Positions 46,046 to 53,671 of a stretch of 64,000 nt of DNA are shown here, piece after piece; the first letter of the stretch is position 1, and each line of letters opens with the position of its first letter. The notes below the pieces were generated by a model that saw only the letters and a list, made by a program, of their open reading frames with translations, had not been told where the DNA came from and did no database searches. Source of the stretch: Actinoplanes cyaneus (GTDB taxonomy: Bacteria; Actinomycetota; Actinomycetes; Mycobacteriales; Micromonosporaceae); the NCBI RefSeq assembly GCF_016862095.1, contig NZ_BOMH01000063.1, positions 1 through 64,000 on the forward strand. Reading direction: 5' to 3'. The translations under genes and the position numbers were made by a program.

Positions 46046-46435
46046 ATGTTCGCTGATGGTCTTGTGAACCTGTACACGCGGGACATCGAGGCGGCCGTCC
46101 GCTTCTACCGGGACCTGCTCGGGCTGACCGAGACGTTCCGGACCCCGGCCGAAGGCACCCCGTCCCACGTCGAGGTCCGCGCCGGCAGCTTCACCATCGG
46201 CCTCGGCACCGTCGACGCCGCGTCACGCGTGCACGGCGTCGACGCCGAACCCGGCCGTCCGGCGATGGCCCTGGTCTTCTGGGCCGGTGACGTCGACGCC
46301 GAGTTCGCCCGGCTGACCGCGGCCGGCGTCACCGCGGTCAAGCCCCCGCACGACACCGGCAACAACAACCGCAACGCGCTGCTCCGCGACCCGGACGGCA
46401 ATCTCGTCGAGATCGTCTCCAAGGTCACCGCGTGA
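46046..46435 (+). CDS. VOC-family dioxygenase/glyoxalase-like protein
   Basis: A 129-residue protein from ATG 46046. NLYTRDIEAAVRFYRDLLGL, then FTIGLGTVD, MALVFWAGDVDAEF and the final LRDPDGNLVEIV are VOC signatures, with the C-terminal Glu of NLVEIV a likely metal ligand. Substrate unknown. Its stop is overlapped by the GTG start of the next VOC protein (GTGA). Confidence 0.88.
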   Translation: MFADGLVNLYTRDIEAAVRFYRDLLGLTETFRTPAEGTPSHVEVRAGSFTIGLGTVDAASRVHGVDAEPGRPAMALVFWAGDVDAEFARLTAAGVTAVKPPHDTGNNNRNALLRDPDGNLVEIVSKVTA

Positions 46436-46779
46436 CCATGGGCCTGTTCGCCGGCATCCCGGTCAGCGACTACGACCGGGCCGTCACCTGGTACAACCTT
46501 CTCCTCGGGGCGGAACCCGCGTTCCTGCCCAACGACCGGGAAGCCGTGTGGGAGGTCGGCGAGCACCGGTACGTCTACGTCGAGTTACGGCCCCGGGCGG
46601 CCGGCCACGCGTTGACCACTCTGTTCTGCGACGACTTCGACGAGCGGCTCGCCGCCATCGCCGCACGCGGGCTGACGCCGGCCGAGCGCGAGACCTACGA
46701 CAACGGCGTACGCAAAGCAATCTTCCTCGATCCCGACGGCAACGAACTCGGCCTCGGCGGCGGACCAGCGCCGGACTGA
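46432..46779 (+). CDS. VOC-family protein, tandem partner
   Basis: A 115-residue protein from GTG 46432. GIPVSDYDRAVTWYNLLLG, VWEVGEHRYVYVELRPR, TTLFCDDFDERLAAIAARGL and FLDPDGNELGLGG give a complete VOC module. Metal ligands are less clear (GELG end with Glu). It is coupled to the preceding VOC protein and may form a hetero-oligomer or act on the same family of substrates. Confidence 0.85.
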   Translation: MTMGLFAGIPVSDYDRAVTWYNLLLGAEPAFLPNDREAVWEVGEHRYVYVELRPRAAGHALTTLFCDDFDERLAAIAARGLTPAERETYDNGVRKAIFLDPDGNELGLGGGPAPD

Positions 46780-46932
46780 CCTCGGACCCGCCGTGATCGG
46801 GTTGTGCTCCCGGGTGACGTGACTCCTCGCTCGCGGCGCGGGGCATGACGATGCCCGACACCATCCGCTCCGAGCCCGGCGCCACCGTCGCCCCGATCAT
46901 CCTGGGATTGCCCGCCTGATCTACTGTGACCC

Positions 46933-46959
46933 GCCCGATCGCGAGTGCCGCGACCGGGC
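46933..46959. terminator. near-perfect hairpin before the membrane-protein gene
   Basis: GCCCGATCGCG (46933-46943) and CGCGACCGGGC (46949-46959) pair at 10 of 11 positions around AGTGC. It lies in the 200-bp space after the VOC operon and could terminate it; the evidence is only the pairing. Confidence 0.4.
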
Positions 46960-46983
46960 GTTCTCGCAACTTAAGGAAGATCA

Positions 46984-48162
46984 TTGACGGGTACGGCGTT
47001 GGCCCTGCACGCCACGGTGGCGGCATCGGTCCTGGTGGGAGTGCCGGTCACGTGGCGCGCGGTCCGATCTCCGGCGACGGCGGAGCCCGGCGGCCGCCCG
47101 GTCGGGCCGGGTTGGTGGCTGGCCGGAGTGGTCGTGCTGCTCTTCGTCAACCAGGTGCTCTTCACCGTGTACGCGCTGCGGGTGCACGGCGGTGACATGT
47201 CGTACCTCGGTGGATACGTGCCGGACGGCTGGTTCCAGCTCGCCGACCTGACGTGGCTCGCGGACCGCTGGCCCGCCCCGGAACTGCTCGCCCTCAGCGT
47301 GTTCCGGGTGCCGTCACTGCTGCTGGAGCTGCCGCTCGGCATCTTCGCGTACCTGACCGTCCTCAACTGGCTCGATCCGCGCCTCTACCGGCGGCTCGCC
47401 ACCACGCCGGTCCTCGCCGCGGTCAGCGCGTCGTACACGATCACTTTCGGGCTGATCGAATGGGCGATGCACACGACGTACACCAATCAGGATCTTGCCT
47501 TGCGGGCCGTCTGCGGAGTGCTGACCGTGCTCGTCGCGCGTCGCGTCTGCTGTCAGCGGTCCGCGCCACCAGGGGCCGGAGCACCGCGCGACGCCGCGGA
47601 ACTGCTGGCGTTCGCCGCCTCGACCGCGGCGCTCGGATACCTGATCCTGTCGCTCTACGACAGCGTACTGCTCTACAGCATGGGCAAAATCGGCCAGCAC
47701 CTGCTCGGCGCGACGATCGCCGGGATCGTGCTCGTCGCGTCCCGGATCGCCGCGAACCGCCTGCGCGCCCGCGAAGCCTCGGCCGGGCCGGGCATCGACA
47801 CGCTCACCAGCGGACTCTCCTGGTGGCTGGCGTTGTTCCTGGTGCCGGCGCTCGCCATCCGCTACGAGCTCGGATTCGGCTCACGCCTCTTCGCGGCCGC
47901 CGCCGGGCTCCTGGTCATCGGCGCCGCCACGGCTGCGGCGCTTTCCCAGGTGTACGGCCGTCTGCCGCTCGCCGGCCGAGCGCTCGCGACCCGCCGCTGG
48001 CTGCTGGGGCTGGCGCTCGCCGCGGTCACCGGAGCGCTCGCGGCCGTCGCCGGATTCGCCGTTCCCGCGGATCACCAGGAGACCCGGCTGTTGTGGGCGG
48101 GCGCGCTCTTCGTCCTCACCGCCACCCTGGTCACCACCGCCTGGGACCGCCGCCAAGCCTGA
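46984..48162 (+). CDS. multi-pass membrane protein, unknown
   Basis: A 392-residue protein from TTG 46984, preceded by AAGGAAG at 46973-46979. About nine to ten hydrophobic segments are present (VAASVLVGVPVTW, WWLAGVVVLLFVNQVLFTVYAL, LGYLILSLYDSVLLYSM, WWLALFLVPALAIRYELGF, LLWAGALFVLTATLVTTAW). No known transporter or enzyme motif is seen. The gene is alone. TTG as start is rare but is the only one with a good ribosome binding site. Confidence 0.6.
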   Translation: MTGTALALHATVAASVLVGVPVTWRAVRSPATAEPGGRPVGPGWWLAGVVVLLFVNQVLFTVYALRVHGGDMSYLGGYVPDGWFQLADLTWLADRWPAPELLALSVFRVPSLLLELPLGIFAYLTVLNWLDPRLYRRLATTPVLAAVSASYTITFGLIEWAMHTTYTNQDLALRAVCGVLTVLVARRVCCQRSAPPGAGAPRDAAELLAFAASTAALGYLILSLYDSVLLYSMGKIGQHLLGATIAGIVLVASRIAANRLRAREASAGPGIDTLTSGLSWWLALFLVPALAIRYELGFGSRLFAAAAGLLVIGAATAAALSQVYGRLPLAGRALATRRWLLGLALAAVTGALAAVAGFAVPADHQETRLLWAGALFVLTATLVTTAWDRRQA

Positions 48163-48188
48163 ACCCGCCGACCCACCACCCCGCGAAA

Positions 48189-48264
48189 CCCACCCCGTAC
48201 AACCTCGCGCCAGCCCACCCCGTACAACCTCGCGCCAGCCCTACCCCGCACAACCGCGCGCCCG
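48189..48264. repeat. 25-bp tandem repeat, 3 units
   Basis: Units at 48189-48213 and 48214-48238 are identical (CCCACCCCGTACAACCTCGC plus 5 more bases); a third, degenerate copy continues to about 48264. It lies downstream of the membrane-protein gene. No function is apparent. Confidence 0.7.
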
Positions 48265-48378
48265 GCCTGCCCGTGCGGCCTCGCGGCAGGCCAGCTCTGC
48301 GCGGTCGCCGAGAGTTCGCCTTGTGCGGAGTCGCGCGGTCTTCGCGCGGGTCGGGGAGGCGGCGCGGCGCGCTGTTGC

Positions 48379-48433
48379 CAGCTGGTCCTCATGGGCGTTA
48401 TCCGGCCCGGATAACGCCCATGAGGACCAGCTG
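48379..48433. repeat. 55-bp near-perfect palindrome with 27-bp arms
   Basis: The arm at 48379-48405 (beginning CAGCTGGTCCTCATGG) is exactly the reverse complement of 48407-48433, with one central base at 48406. It sits between the convergent genes ending at 48162 and 48473. It could act as a strong bidirectional terminator or a cruciform-prone mobile-type element; there is no T tract and no loop. Confidence 0.85.
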
Positions 48434-48472
48434 ACTTGCCTGCGGCACCGTGCGGAGACGATGCAGGAGCCT

Positions 48473-49687
48473 CTACACCCGGGTGGCCGCGTCCATCGAT
48501 GTGCGGAGCGGGGGCAGGGCGAGACCGGTCGCGGCCTTGCGTCCCGCGCGGCCGAGCAGGCCGGTGGGCGCGAGCAGCGGAGCGAGCTTGAGGAGCAGGT
48601 GGTTGCGCACCCACAGCGCGCGGCTCGTCGCCGGGGCCAGGGTGGTGCCTCCGGAGTCGGCGAGCGCCTGGTTCATCCGTACAAAATCGCGGGTCTTCTG
48701 CTCGTAGGCGGCGAAGGCCGCGGCCGGGTCGGTCGCCGTCGACAGCTCGTCAGCCAGCATGTACGCCCCGGCGAGCGCGATGCTCGTGCCCTGGCCGGAG
48801 AAGAACGACGGCGCGTGCGCGGCGTCGCCGGTGAGCACGACGCGACCGCGCGACCACGACGGCATGTGGATCTGGCTGGTGACGTCGAAGAACACGTCGT
48901 CGGCGGCGCGCATGCCGTGCAGCAGCTCCGGGATGAGCCAGCCGTCACCGCCGAAGACCGATGCCATCAGCGTGCGCTGCGCGTCGGCGTCGCCGAGCTC
49001 GGCGAGCGGCGGTTGCGGGCGGCTCGTCATCAGCAAGCCGTGCAGGGTGCCGGTGCAGCCGGGCGCGTAGATCGCCGCCATCCGGCCCGGCGCCGACCAG
49101 ATCAGACCCTCGTGGGACAGGCCGAGGTCGTTGGGGATGGTGAAGCCGGCGAAGCAGTAGCCGAGGTAGCGGTTGAACTGGTCCTCCGGGCCGAAGACCA
49201 GCCGGCGGGTGGTGGAGTGCAGGCCGTCGGCACCGATGACGATGTCGAACTCGCCGGTCGCCCCGGAGACGAACGTGACCGAGACGCCGTCGCCGTGGTC
49301 GTCGAGGGTGGCGATCGAGTCGTTGAAGATCCACTCGACGTCGTCGCGCGCCGCGTCGAACAGGATCGTGGTCAGCCTGCCGCGCGGCAGCTCCAGGTCG
49401 CGGCCCTCGGTGCCGCCGGTGAGCTGCTCGGCCCGGAGCTGCCCGGCGACCTTGCCGGTGGGCGTCATGAACGTGAGCCGCCGCGTGTCGATGTGTGCGG
49501 CGCGGACCTGGGACAGCACGCCCATCCGGTCGAGGACGTCGAGGGCGACGCCGCGGACGTCGATCGGGTAGCCGCCGCCGCGGATGGCCGGCGCCCTCTC
49601 GACCACCGTGACCTCCCATCCGTGGCGGTGCAACCAGTAGGCCAGCGTGGGCCCGGCGATGCTGGCGCCGGAGATGAGTGCCTTCAT
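48473..49687 (-). CDS. FAD-dependent aromatic monooxygenase-like protein
   Basis: A 404-residue protein from ATG 49687. KALISGASIAGPTLAYWLHRHGWEVTVVER is the GxGxxG FAD site (here G-A-S-I-A-G). FDIVIGADGLHSTTR is the DG motif, and VVLTGDAAHAPSFFSGQGTS is the GD motif of PHBH-type flavin monooxygenases. Substrate is probably a small aromatic or a drug. It is divergent from a TetR gene with a 20-bp palindrome between. Confidence 0.9.
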   Translation of the reverse strand: MKALISGASIAGPTLAYWLHRHGWEVTVVERAPAIRGGGYPIDVRGVALDVLDRMGVLSQVRAAHIDTRRLTFMTPTGKVAGQLRAEQLTGGTEGRDLELPRGRLTTILFDAARDDVEWIFNDSIATLDDHGDGVSVTFVSGATGEFDIVIGADGLHSTTRRLVFGPEDQFNRYLGYCFAGFTIPNDLGLSHEGLIWSAPGRMAAIYAPGCTGTLHGLLMTSRPQPPLAELGDADAQRTLMASVFGGDGWLIPELLHGMRAADDVFFDVTSQIHMPSWSRGRVVLTGDAAHAPSFFSGQGTSIALAGAYMLADELSTATDPAAAFAAYEQKTRDFVRMNQALADSGGTTLAPATSRALWVRNHLLLKLAPLLAPTGLLGRAGRKAATGLALPPLRTSMDAATRV

Positions 49688-49696
49688 GAAGGCGAC

Positions 49697-49716
49697 ACTA
49701 CACCGTGCAGTGTAGT
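49697..49716. promoter_or_regulatory. candidate TetR operator
   Basis: ACTACAC (49697-49703) and GTGTAGT (49710-49716) are a perfect 7-bp inverted repeat with a 6-bp centre. It lies between the divergent monooxygenase and TetR genes, so it is the likely site of autoregulation and of control of the monooxygenase. Confidence 0.7.
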
Positions 49717-49733
49717 CGCGGTAAGCTGCCGAT

Positions 49734-50357
49734 GTGCCAACTGCGAAGACCCTCCGGGAAGGATCGGCGGCCAAGCGCGCAGCGATCCTCTCCGCCGCCC
49801 GTGACCTGTTCCTGAACGACGGCTTCGACCGGACGAGCGTGGATGCGGTGTCCGCCCGGGCCGGAGTGTCCAAGCGGACCGTCTACGACTACTTCGGGGA
49901 CAAGACCACGCTGCTGCAGGCCGTGGTCAACGACATCTCCGACTCGCTGGTCGGCACCGTGCAGCGCACCCTCGACGGGACGCTGGCCACGGTGACCGCT
50001 CCTGATCAGTTGGAGGGTGCGTTCGTCGACTTCTCGCTGCGGATCGTCACCGACATGCTCGGCTCGGCGGATTACGCGACGCTGCTCAAGCTGCTCGGCG
50101 GGGAGGGGCATCTCAGCGAGGCGCCGTTCAAGGACGCACCCGAGGATGCGGTGGCAGCCCGGATCGCGGTGCTTGCCGAGGCCGGGCTGCTCGAGGCGCC
50201 GGATCCGCGGCTGGCGGCGGATCATCTGATCGCGCTGACGTTCGCGGTGGTGCTGAACCGGCACGGGTCGACGGTCATCCCGGCCGCCGACGAGCGGGTT
50301 CGTCACCTGGTCACCGAAGGGGTCCGGGCATTCCTTCGCGCCTACGCCAGTACATAG
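49734..50357 (+). CDS. TetR-family regulator
   Basis: A 207-residue protein from GTG 49734. HTH at ~20-60: RAAILSAARDLFLNDGFDRTSVDAVSARAGVSKRTVYDYFGDKTTLL, with the TVYDYFGDK recognition region of the AcrR/TetR type. The C-terminal part is a helical ligand domain. It is divergent from the monooxygenase and likely its repressor through the palindrome at 49697. Confidence 0.9.
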   Translation: MPTAKTLREGSAAKRAAILSAARDLFLNDGFDRTSVDAVSARAGVSKRTVYDYFGDKTTLLQAVVNDISDSLVGTVQRTLDGTLATVTAPDQLEGAFVDFSLRIVTDMLGSADYATLLKLLGGEGHLSEAPFKDAPEDAVAARIAVLAEAGLLEAPDPRLAADHLIALTFAVVLNRHGSTVIPAADERVRHLVTEGVRAFLRAYAST

Positions 50358-50367
50358 AATCCCGTCC

Positions 50368-51096
50368 ATGACTGAGATCCGGACGGACGTGCCGCACGCG
50401 GCGCGGATCTGGAACTACTGGATGGGCGGGGTCGACAACTTCCCCGCGGATCGCGCGGCCGGCGACGCCGTCGCGCAGGTCTACCCCGAGATCGTCGTGA
50501 TGGCGCGCGAGTCGCGGCAGTTCCTGATCCGGGTGGTACGTTTCCTGGCGGCCGAGGCCGGGATCCGGCAGTTCCTGGACATCGGGACCGGGCTGCCCAC
50601 CATGCAGAACACGCACGAGGTGGCGACCGGTGTCGACCCCGCCGCGAAGGTGGTCTACGTCGACAACGATCCGATGGTGACCTCTCGTTCGGGGATCTAT
50701 GTGCACGCCGATTACCACGACCCGGAGCGGATCATCGCAGCTGCGGGGGAGACCCTCGACTTCTCGCAGCCGGTCGCGGTGATGTTCATGGGGGTGCTCG
50801 GTTACGAGGCGTCGCTGGATGAGGTGCGCTCGATCGTGCGTCGCACGTTCGAGGTCGCCGCGCCCGGCAGTCATCTGGTGCTGTGGGATGGCACGAACAC
50901 GACACCTTCCGTCGTCGAAGGGGCGAAGCGGCTCGCGGAGAACGGCGGGGTGCCGTACATTCTGCGCAGTCCGGACGAATTGGTCGGCCTCTTCGACGGG
51001 CTGAGCCTGATCGAACCCGGACTCGTGCCGATCACGCGGTGGCGTGCACAGGGCGACTTCATCGACGCCTACGGGGCGGTCGCTCGCAACGGCTAA
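50368..51096 (+). CDS. DUF574-type SAM-dependent methyltransferase
   Basis: A 242-residue protein from ATG 50368. PHAARIWNYWMGGVDNFPADRAAGD is the actinobacterial DUF574 signature (N/RIxxYxxGGxDNF). The SAM site follows: IRQFLDIGTGLPT, and acidic VVYVDNDPMVT. It is a small-molecule methyltransferase of unknown substrate; the family is abundant in actinomycetes. It follows the TetR stop by 10 bp. Confidence 0.9.
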   Translation: MTEIRTDVPHAARIWNYWMGGVDNFPADRAAGDAVAQVYPEIVVMARESRQFLIRVVRFLAAEAGIRQFLDIGTGLPTMQNTHEVATGVDPAAKVVYVDNDPMVTSRSGIYVHADYHDPERIIAAAGETLDFSQPVAVMFMGVLGYEASLDEVRSIVRRTFEVAAPGSHLVLWDGTNTTPSVVEGAKRLAENGGVPYILRSPDELVGLFDGLSLIEPGLVPITRWRAQGDFIDAYGAVARNG

Positions 51097-51105
51097 AGGG
51101 GCAAT

Positions 51106-51546
51106 ATGCTCCCGCCCGTGAGCGACCTTCTCAAGGAGCACGTCAAGAACGTGCTCGAGGCCAACTACGCCGGTGTCACCGAGACCCGGCGCCGCATCGA
51201 GGAACTCGAAGCCCAGGGCCACCGGATCATCACCGGCGGCCAGATCGGCCAGGACGGCTGGGACATCATCGACTGGCGCACCAACGAGATCCTGGCGGCC
51301 GGCGAGGGTGGCCTCGACGAGTACGAGGCCGCCGCCGGCAAACTCGACCCGGACGACAAGTTTATCCATCACGACCGGATCCTCGAGGACGAGGATTTGG
51401 AGTACGTGTCGGCGCCCGGCATCCCGGACGGCCTTGCGAACGCGGTGGAGGACTGGGTGCTCTCCGACGACGCCGACCCGGAGGAGATCGCCGAGTTCAT
51501 CGGCTGGCCCGTCGAGAAGGTCGAGGAGTACCAGGCCGACGAGTAG
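51106..51546 (+). CDS. hypothetical acidic protein
   Basis: A 146-residue protein from ATG 51106 (AAAGGGG upstream); GTG 51118 is an alternative. It is Asp/Glu-rich, with an N-terminal helix (LLKEHVKNVLEANYAGVTETRRRIEELEA) and a core DGWDIIDWRTNEILAAGEGGLDEYE. No recognised domain, no membrane segment. It may be a small cytoplasmic adaptor. It lies next to the methyltransferase and probably follows it in a transcript. Confidence 0.55.
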   Translation: MLPPVSDLLKEHVKNVLEANYAGVTETRRRIEELEAQGHRIITGGQIGQDGWDIIDWRTNEILAAGEGGLDEYEAAAGKLDPDDKFIHHDRILEDEDLEYVSAPGIPDGLANAVEDWVLSDDADPEEIAEFIGWPVEKVEEYQADE

Positions 51547-51796
51547 TCGCTGGCCGGCGGGCCTCCACGTTGCGATGATGCGGCGATGGAGGCCCTCCGA
51601 ACGGCGATCCGATCACCCGTGAACCTCCGAGCAGCGATCTGGTCAACCGCGACGGCCGGACCAGGGATTCGGTCAATCGCGGCGGCCTGACCGGGGATTC
51701 GGTCAATCGCAGCGGCCTGAACAGCGAGTCGGTCAACCGCGACCCCGTGATCAGCGATCTGATCGGTCGTGGCCCCTTGAACCCGGAGTTTGTCAT
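51497..51796 (-). CDS. possible decapeptide-repeat ORF coupled to the response regulator
   Basis: 99 codons from ATG 51796, which overlaps the stop of the response regulator (ATGA). Residues ~10-70 are about six 10-residue repeats of the kind RLTESLVRPS / RLTESPVRPP / RLTDSLFRPL. The whole stretch comes from a 30-bp tandem repeat, so several frames are open and this may be only a by-product. It is the only frame with a coupled start. No family is recognised. Confidence 0.3.
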   Translation of the reverse strand: MTNSGFKGPRPIRSLITGSRLTDSLFRPLRLTESPVRPPRLTESLVRPSRLTRSLLGGSRVIGSPFGGPPSPHHRNVEARRPATTRRPGTPRPSRRASR

Positions 51797-51800
51797 GAGC
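51571..51800. repeat. 30-bp tandem repeat array
   Basis: Seven units of exactly 30 bp are visible from 51601 (51601, 51631, 51661, 51691, 51721, 51751, 51781), with a likely degenerate copy at 51571. The central units at 51661 and 51691 share GGGGATTCGGTCAATCGC with small changes. Repeats are contiguous without unique spacers, so it is a tandem repeat and not CRISPR. It separates the genes at 51546 and 51793. Confidence 0.85.
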
Positions 51801-52446
51801 CGGGAACGACGAGGCCGGACTCGTAGGCGACCATGACGGCCTGTGCCCGGTCGCGCAGAGCGAGTTTGGTGAACAGGTTGCCGATGTGGGTCTTTATCGT
51901 GTGCTCACTGAGGTGATGGTGGGCCGCGATCTCGGCGTTGGTGAGGCCGGCCGCGATTGACCGGAGCACCTCGGTCTCGCGCGGGGTGAGCGCACTGACG
52001 GCCGCGGCCATGGCGTGATCGGGGTGACCCCGCCGGTGCAGCTCGCCGATGACCCTGGTGGTCACCGCCGGGGCGAGCAGGGAGTCGCCGGCGGCCACCA
52101 CCCGGACCGCGTGCACCAGCTCGGCCCGGGGAACGTCCTTGAGCAGGAAACCGCTGGCCCCGGCGCGCAGCACCTCATACAGATACTCGTCCGGGTCGAA
52201 CATCGTGAGCGCGAGGACCCGGCTGTCAGTGGTCGCGCACACCTGGCGGGTGGCTTCGACACCGTCCAGGACCGGCATGCGCATGTCCATCAGCACCACG
52301 TCCGGCCTGAGCGCAGCGGCGGCGCGCACGGCAGCCGCGCCGTCGGCAGCGTCGGCGACGACCTCGATGTCCGGTTCCGCCCGGAGGATCGTCGCGAAAC
52401 CCTCCCGGAACAGCTCCTGATCGTCGGCGATCACCACGCGCATCAT
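51793..52446 (-). CDS. NarL/LuxR-family response regulator
   Basis: A 217-residue protein from ATG 52446, overlapping the kinase stop (ATGATG). Receiver domain: RVVIADDQELFREGF, phospho-Asp in VVLMDMRMPVLDG, and Lys in FLLKDVP. The LuxR HTH is at the C-terminus (LTPRETEVLRSIAAGLTNAEIAAHHHLSEHTIK). It is a partner of the histidine kinase encoded upstream. Targets unknown; the nearby Lnt-like gene is divergent from the kinase. Confidence 0.9.
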   Translation of the reverse strand: MMRVVIADDQELFREGFATILRAEPDIEVVADAADGAAAVRAAAALRPDVVLMDMRMPVLDGVEATRQVCATTDSRVLALTMFDPDEYLYEVLRAGASGFLLKDVPRAELVHAVRVVAAGDSLLAPAVTTRVIGELHRRGHPDHAMAAAVSALTPRETEVLRSIAAGLTNAEIAAHHHLSEHTIKTHIGNLFTKLALRDRAQAVMVAYESGLVVPGS

Positions 52447-53561
52447 GAACCGACCGCCGGGAGCGAGAAGAGCGCCATCGCCGCCAGCGGGATCGGCAAG
52501 AACGCGGTGACCTCGAAACCGCCTCCCGCCGCGGGCCCGGCCCGTAACGTCCCACCGCATGCCTGAGCGCGCTCACGCATACCGACGATCCCGAAGCCCG
52601 GCGGGTCGGCTGTGGCAGTGCCTCGCCCGTCGTCGATCACAGTCACGGTGAGCGCTTCGCCCGTGCAATCCACGATGACCCGCACCGAGCGTGCCGCCGC
52701 GTGCCGGACCACGTTGGTCAGCGCTTCCTGCACGATCCGGTACAGCGCGACGCCGACGTCCTCGGGCACCGCCACGGCCATCTCGGCCAGCTCCAGCGAG
52801 ACGTCGAGGCCGGTCGCCCGCACCCGCCTGGCCAGATCGGGCAGTTGCACCAGGCCGGGCTGCAGCAACGCATCGTCGTCCGGAAGGCGAAGACCGCCGA
52901 CGGCCCTTCGCAGCTGGACGACCGCGTCACGGCCGGTCGCCGCGATGGCCTCGAACGCCGCGTCAGCCCGCGCCGGATCGCTGCGGACCAGCAACGGCCC
53001 GGACTCCGCCTGCACGATCATGATGCCGACCGCGTGCGTGACGATGTCGTGCAGATCCCGGGAGATCCTGGTGCGTTCCCGCAGGACGGCCGCCTCCCGC
53101 TCGCCGGCGACCCGCCGATCCCGCTCGGCCAGCGCCGCTGCCTGGTTGCGGCGCGCGCGGGTGCTGGTGCCCAACGCATACGCGAAGATGTACGCCACCG
53201 CGAGATAGCGAAGAACCTCCAGGTCGGGACGGGGGTAAAGCACCGACAGGAGCAGGCCCGCACCGGTCACCCCGAGGCCGAGCAGGCGCGTCGGCAGCGA
53301 CGCGCGCGCCGCGAAGGTATAGAGGCACACCATCGGGCCGACCGGCAACAGTGGCGGCGCGCCGAGCGACGCGGAAACGGTCGTCGCCGTGCCGACGATC
53401 AGGCCGACCGGCAGCAACGCGCGGTCGCGCCACAGCACCGGCACCGACGAGGCCAGCGCCAGCGGCAGCACCCACCAGGAGTGGGGGCCGCCGGCCAGCG
53501 CGGGCAGCACAGTGGCGGCGACCGCGGCGAGGGCGATGAGCGGATCGGCTAACCGTTTCAC
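52443..53561 (-). CDS. membrane histidine kinase, HisKA_3 type
   Basis: About 372 residues from GTG 53561. Four or five membrane helices occupy residues ~5-130 (LIALAAVAATVLPALAGGPH, LLPVGLIVGTATTVSASLG, LLGLGVTGAGLLLSVLY). The dimerisation box RISRDLHDIVTHAVGIMIVQ contains the phospho-His, and the HATPase domain has YRIVQEALTNVVRHA and VIDDGRGTA. It is a DesK-like kinase for the adjacent response regulator. Confidence 0.9.
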   Translation of the reverse strand: MKRLADPLIALAAVAATVLPALAGGPHSWWVLPLALASSVPVLWRDRALLPVGLIVGTATTVSASLGAPPLLPVGPMVCLYTFAARASLPTRLLGLGVTGAGLLLSVLYPRPDLEVLRYLAVAYIFAYALGTSTRARRNQAAALAERDRRVAGEREAAVLRERTRISRDLHDIVTHAVGIMIVQAESGPLLVRSDPARADAAFEAIAATGRDAVVQLRRAVGGLRLPDDDALLQPGLVQLPDLARRVRATGLDVSLELAEMAVAVPEDVGVALYRIVQEALTNVVRHAAARSVRVIVDCTGEALTVTVIDDGRGTATADPPGFGIVGMRERAQACGGTLRAGPAAGGGFEVTAFLPIPLAAMALFSLPAVGS

Positions 53562-53671
53562 CCCGGCAGTATCGATCGGTTCGCCGCCGCGGCGCCTCCC
53601 TCCAGAGGACCAGATCGATGTGGTTCCGTACGGCGATCCGCCCGGCCCGCCCCGGGAGGAGGCTCTGCGGC

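Noticed and set aside
46854..46920. Short plus-strand frame with MPDTIRSEPG and LPA end
   Set aside because: About 22 codons without a ribosome binding site; might be a gene end scrap but cannot be supported.
51601..51800. 30-bp repeats as a CRISPR array
   Set aside because: Units are contiguous, with no unique spacers and no cas genes nearby.
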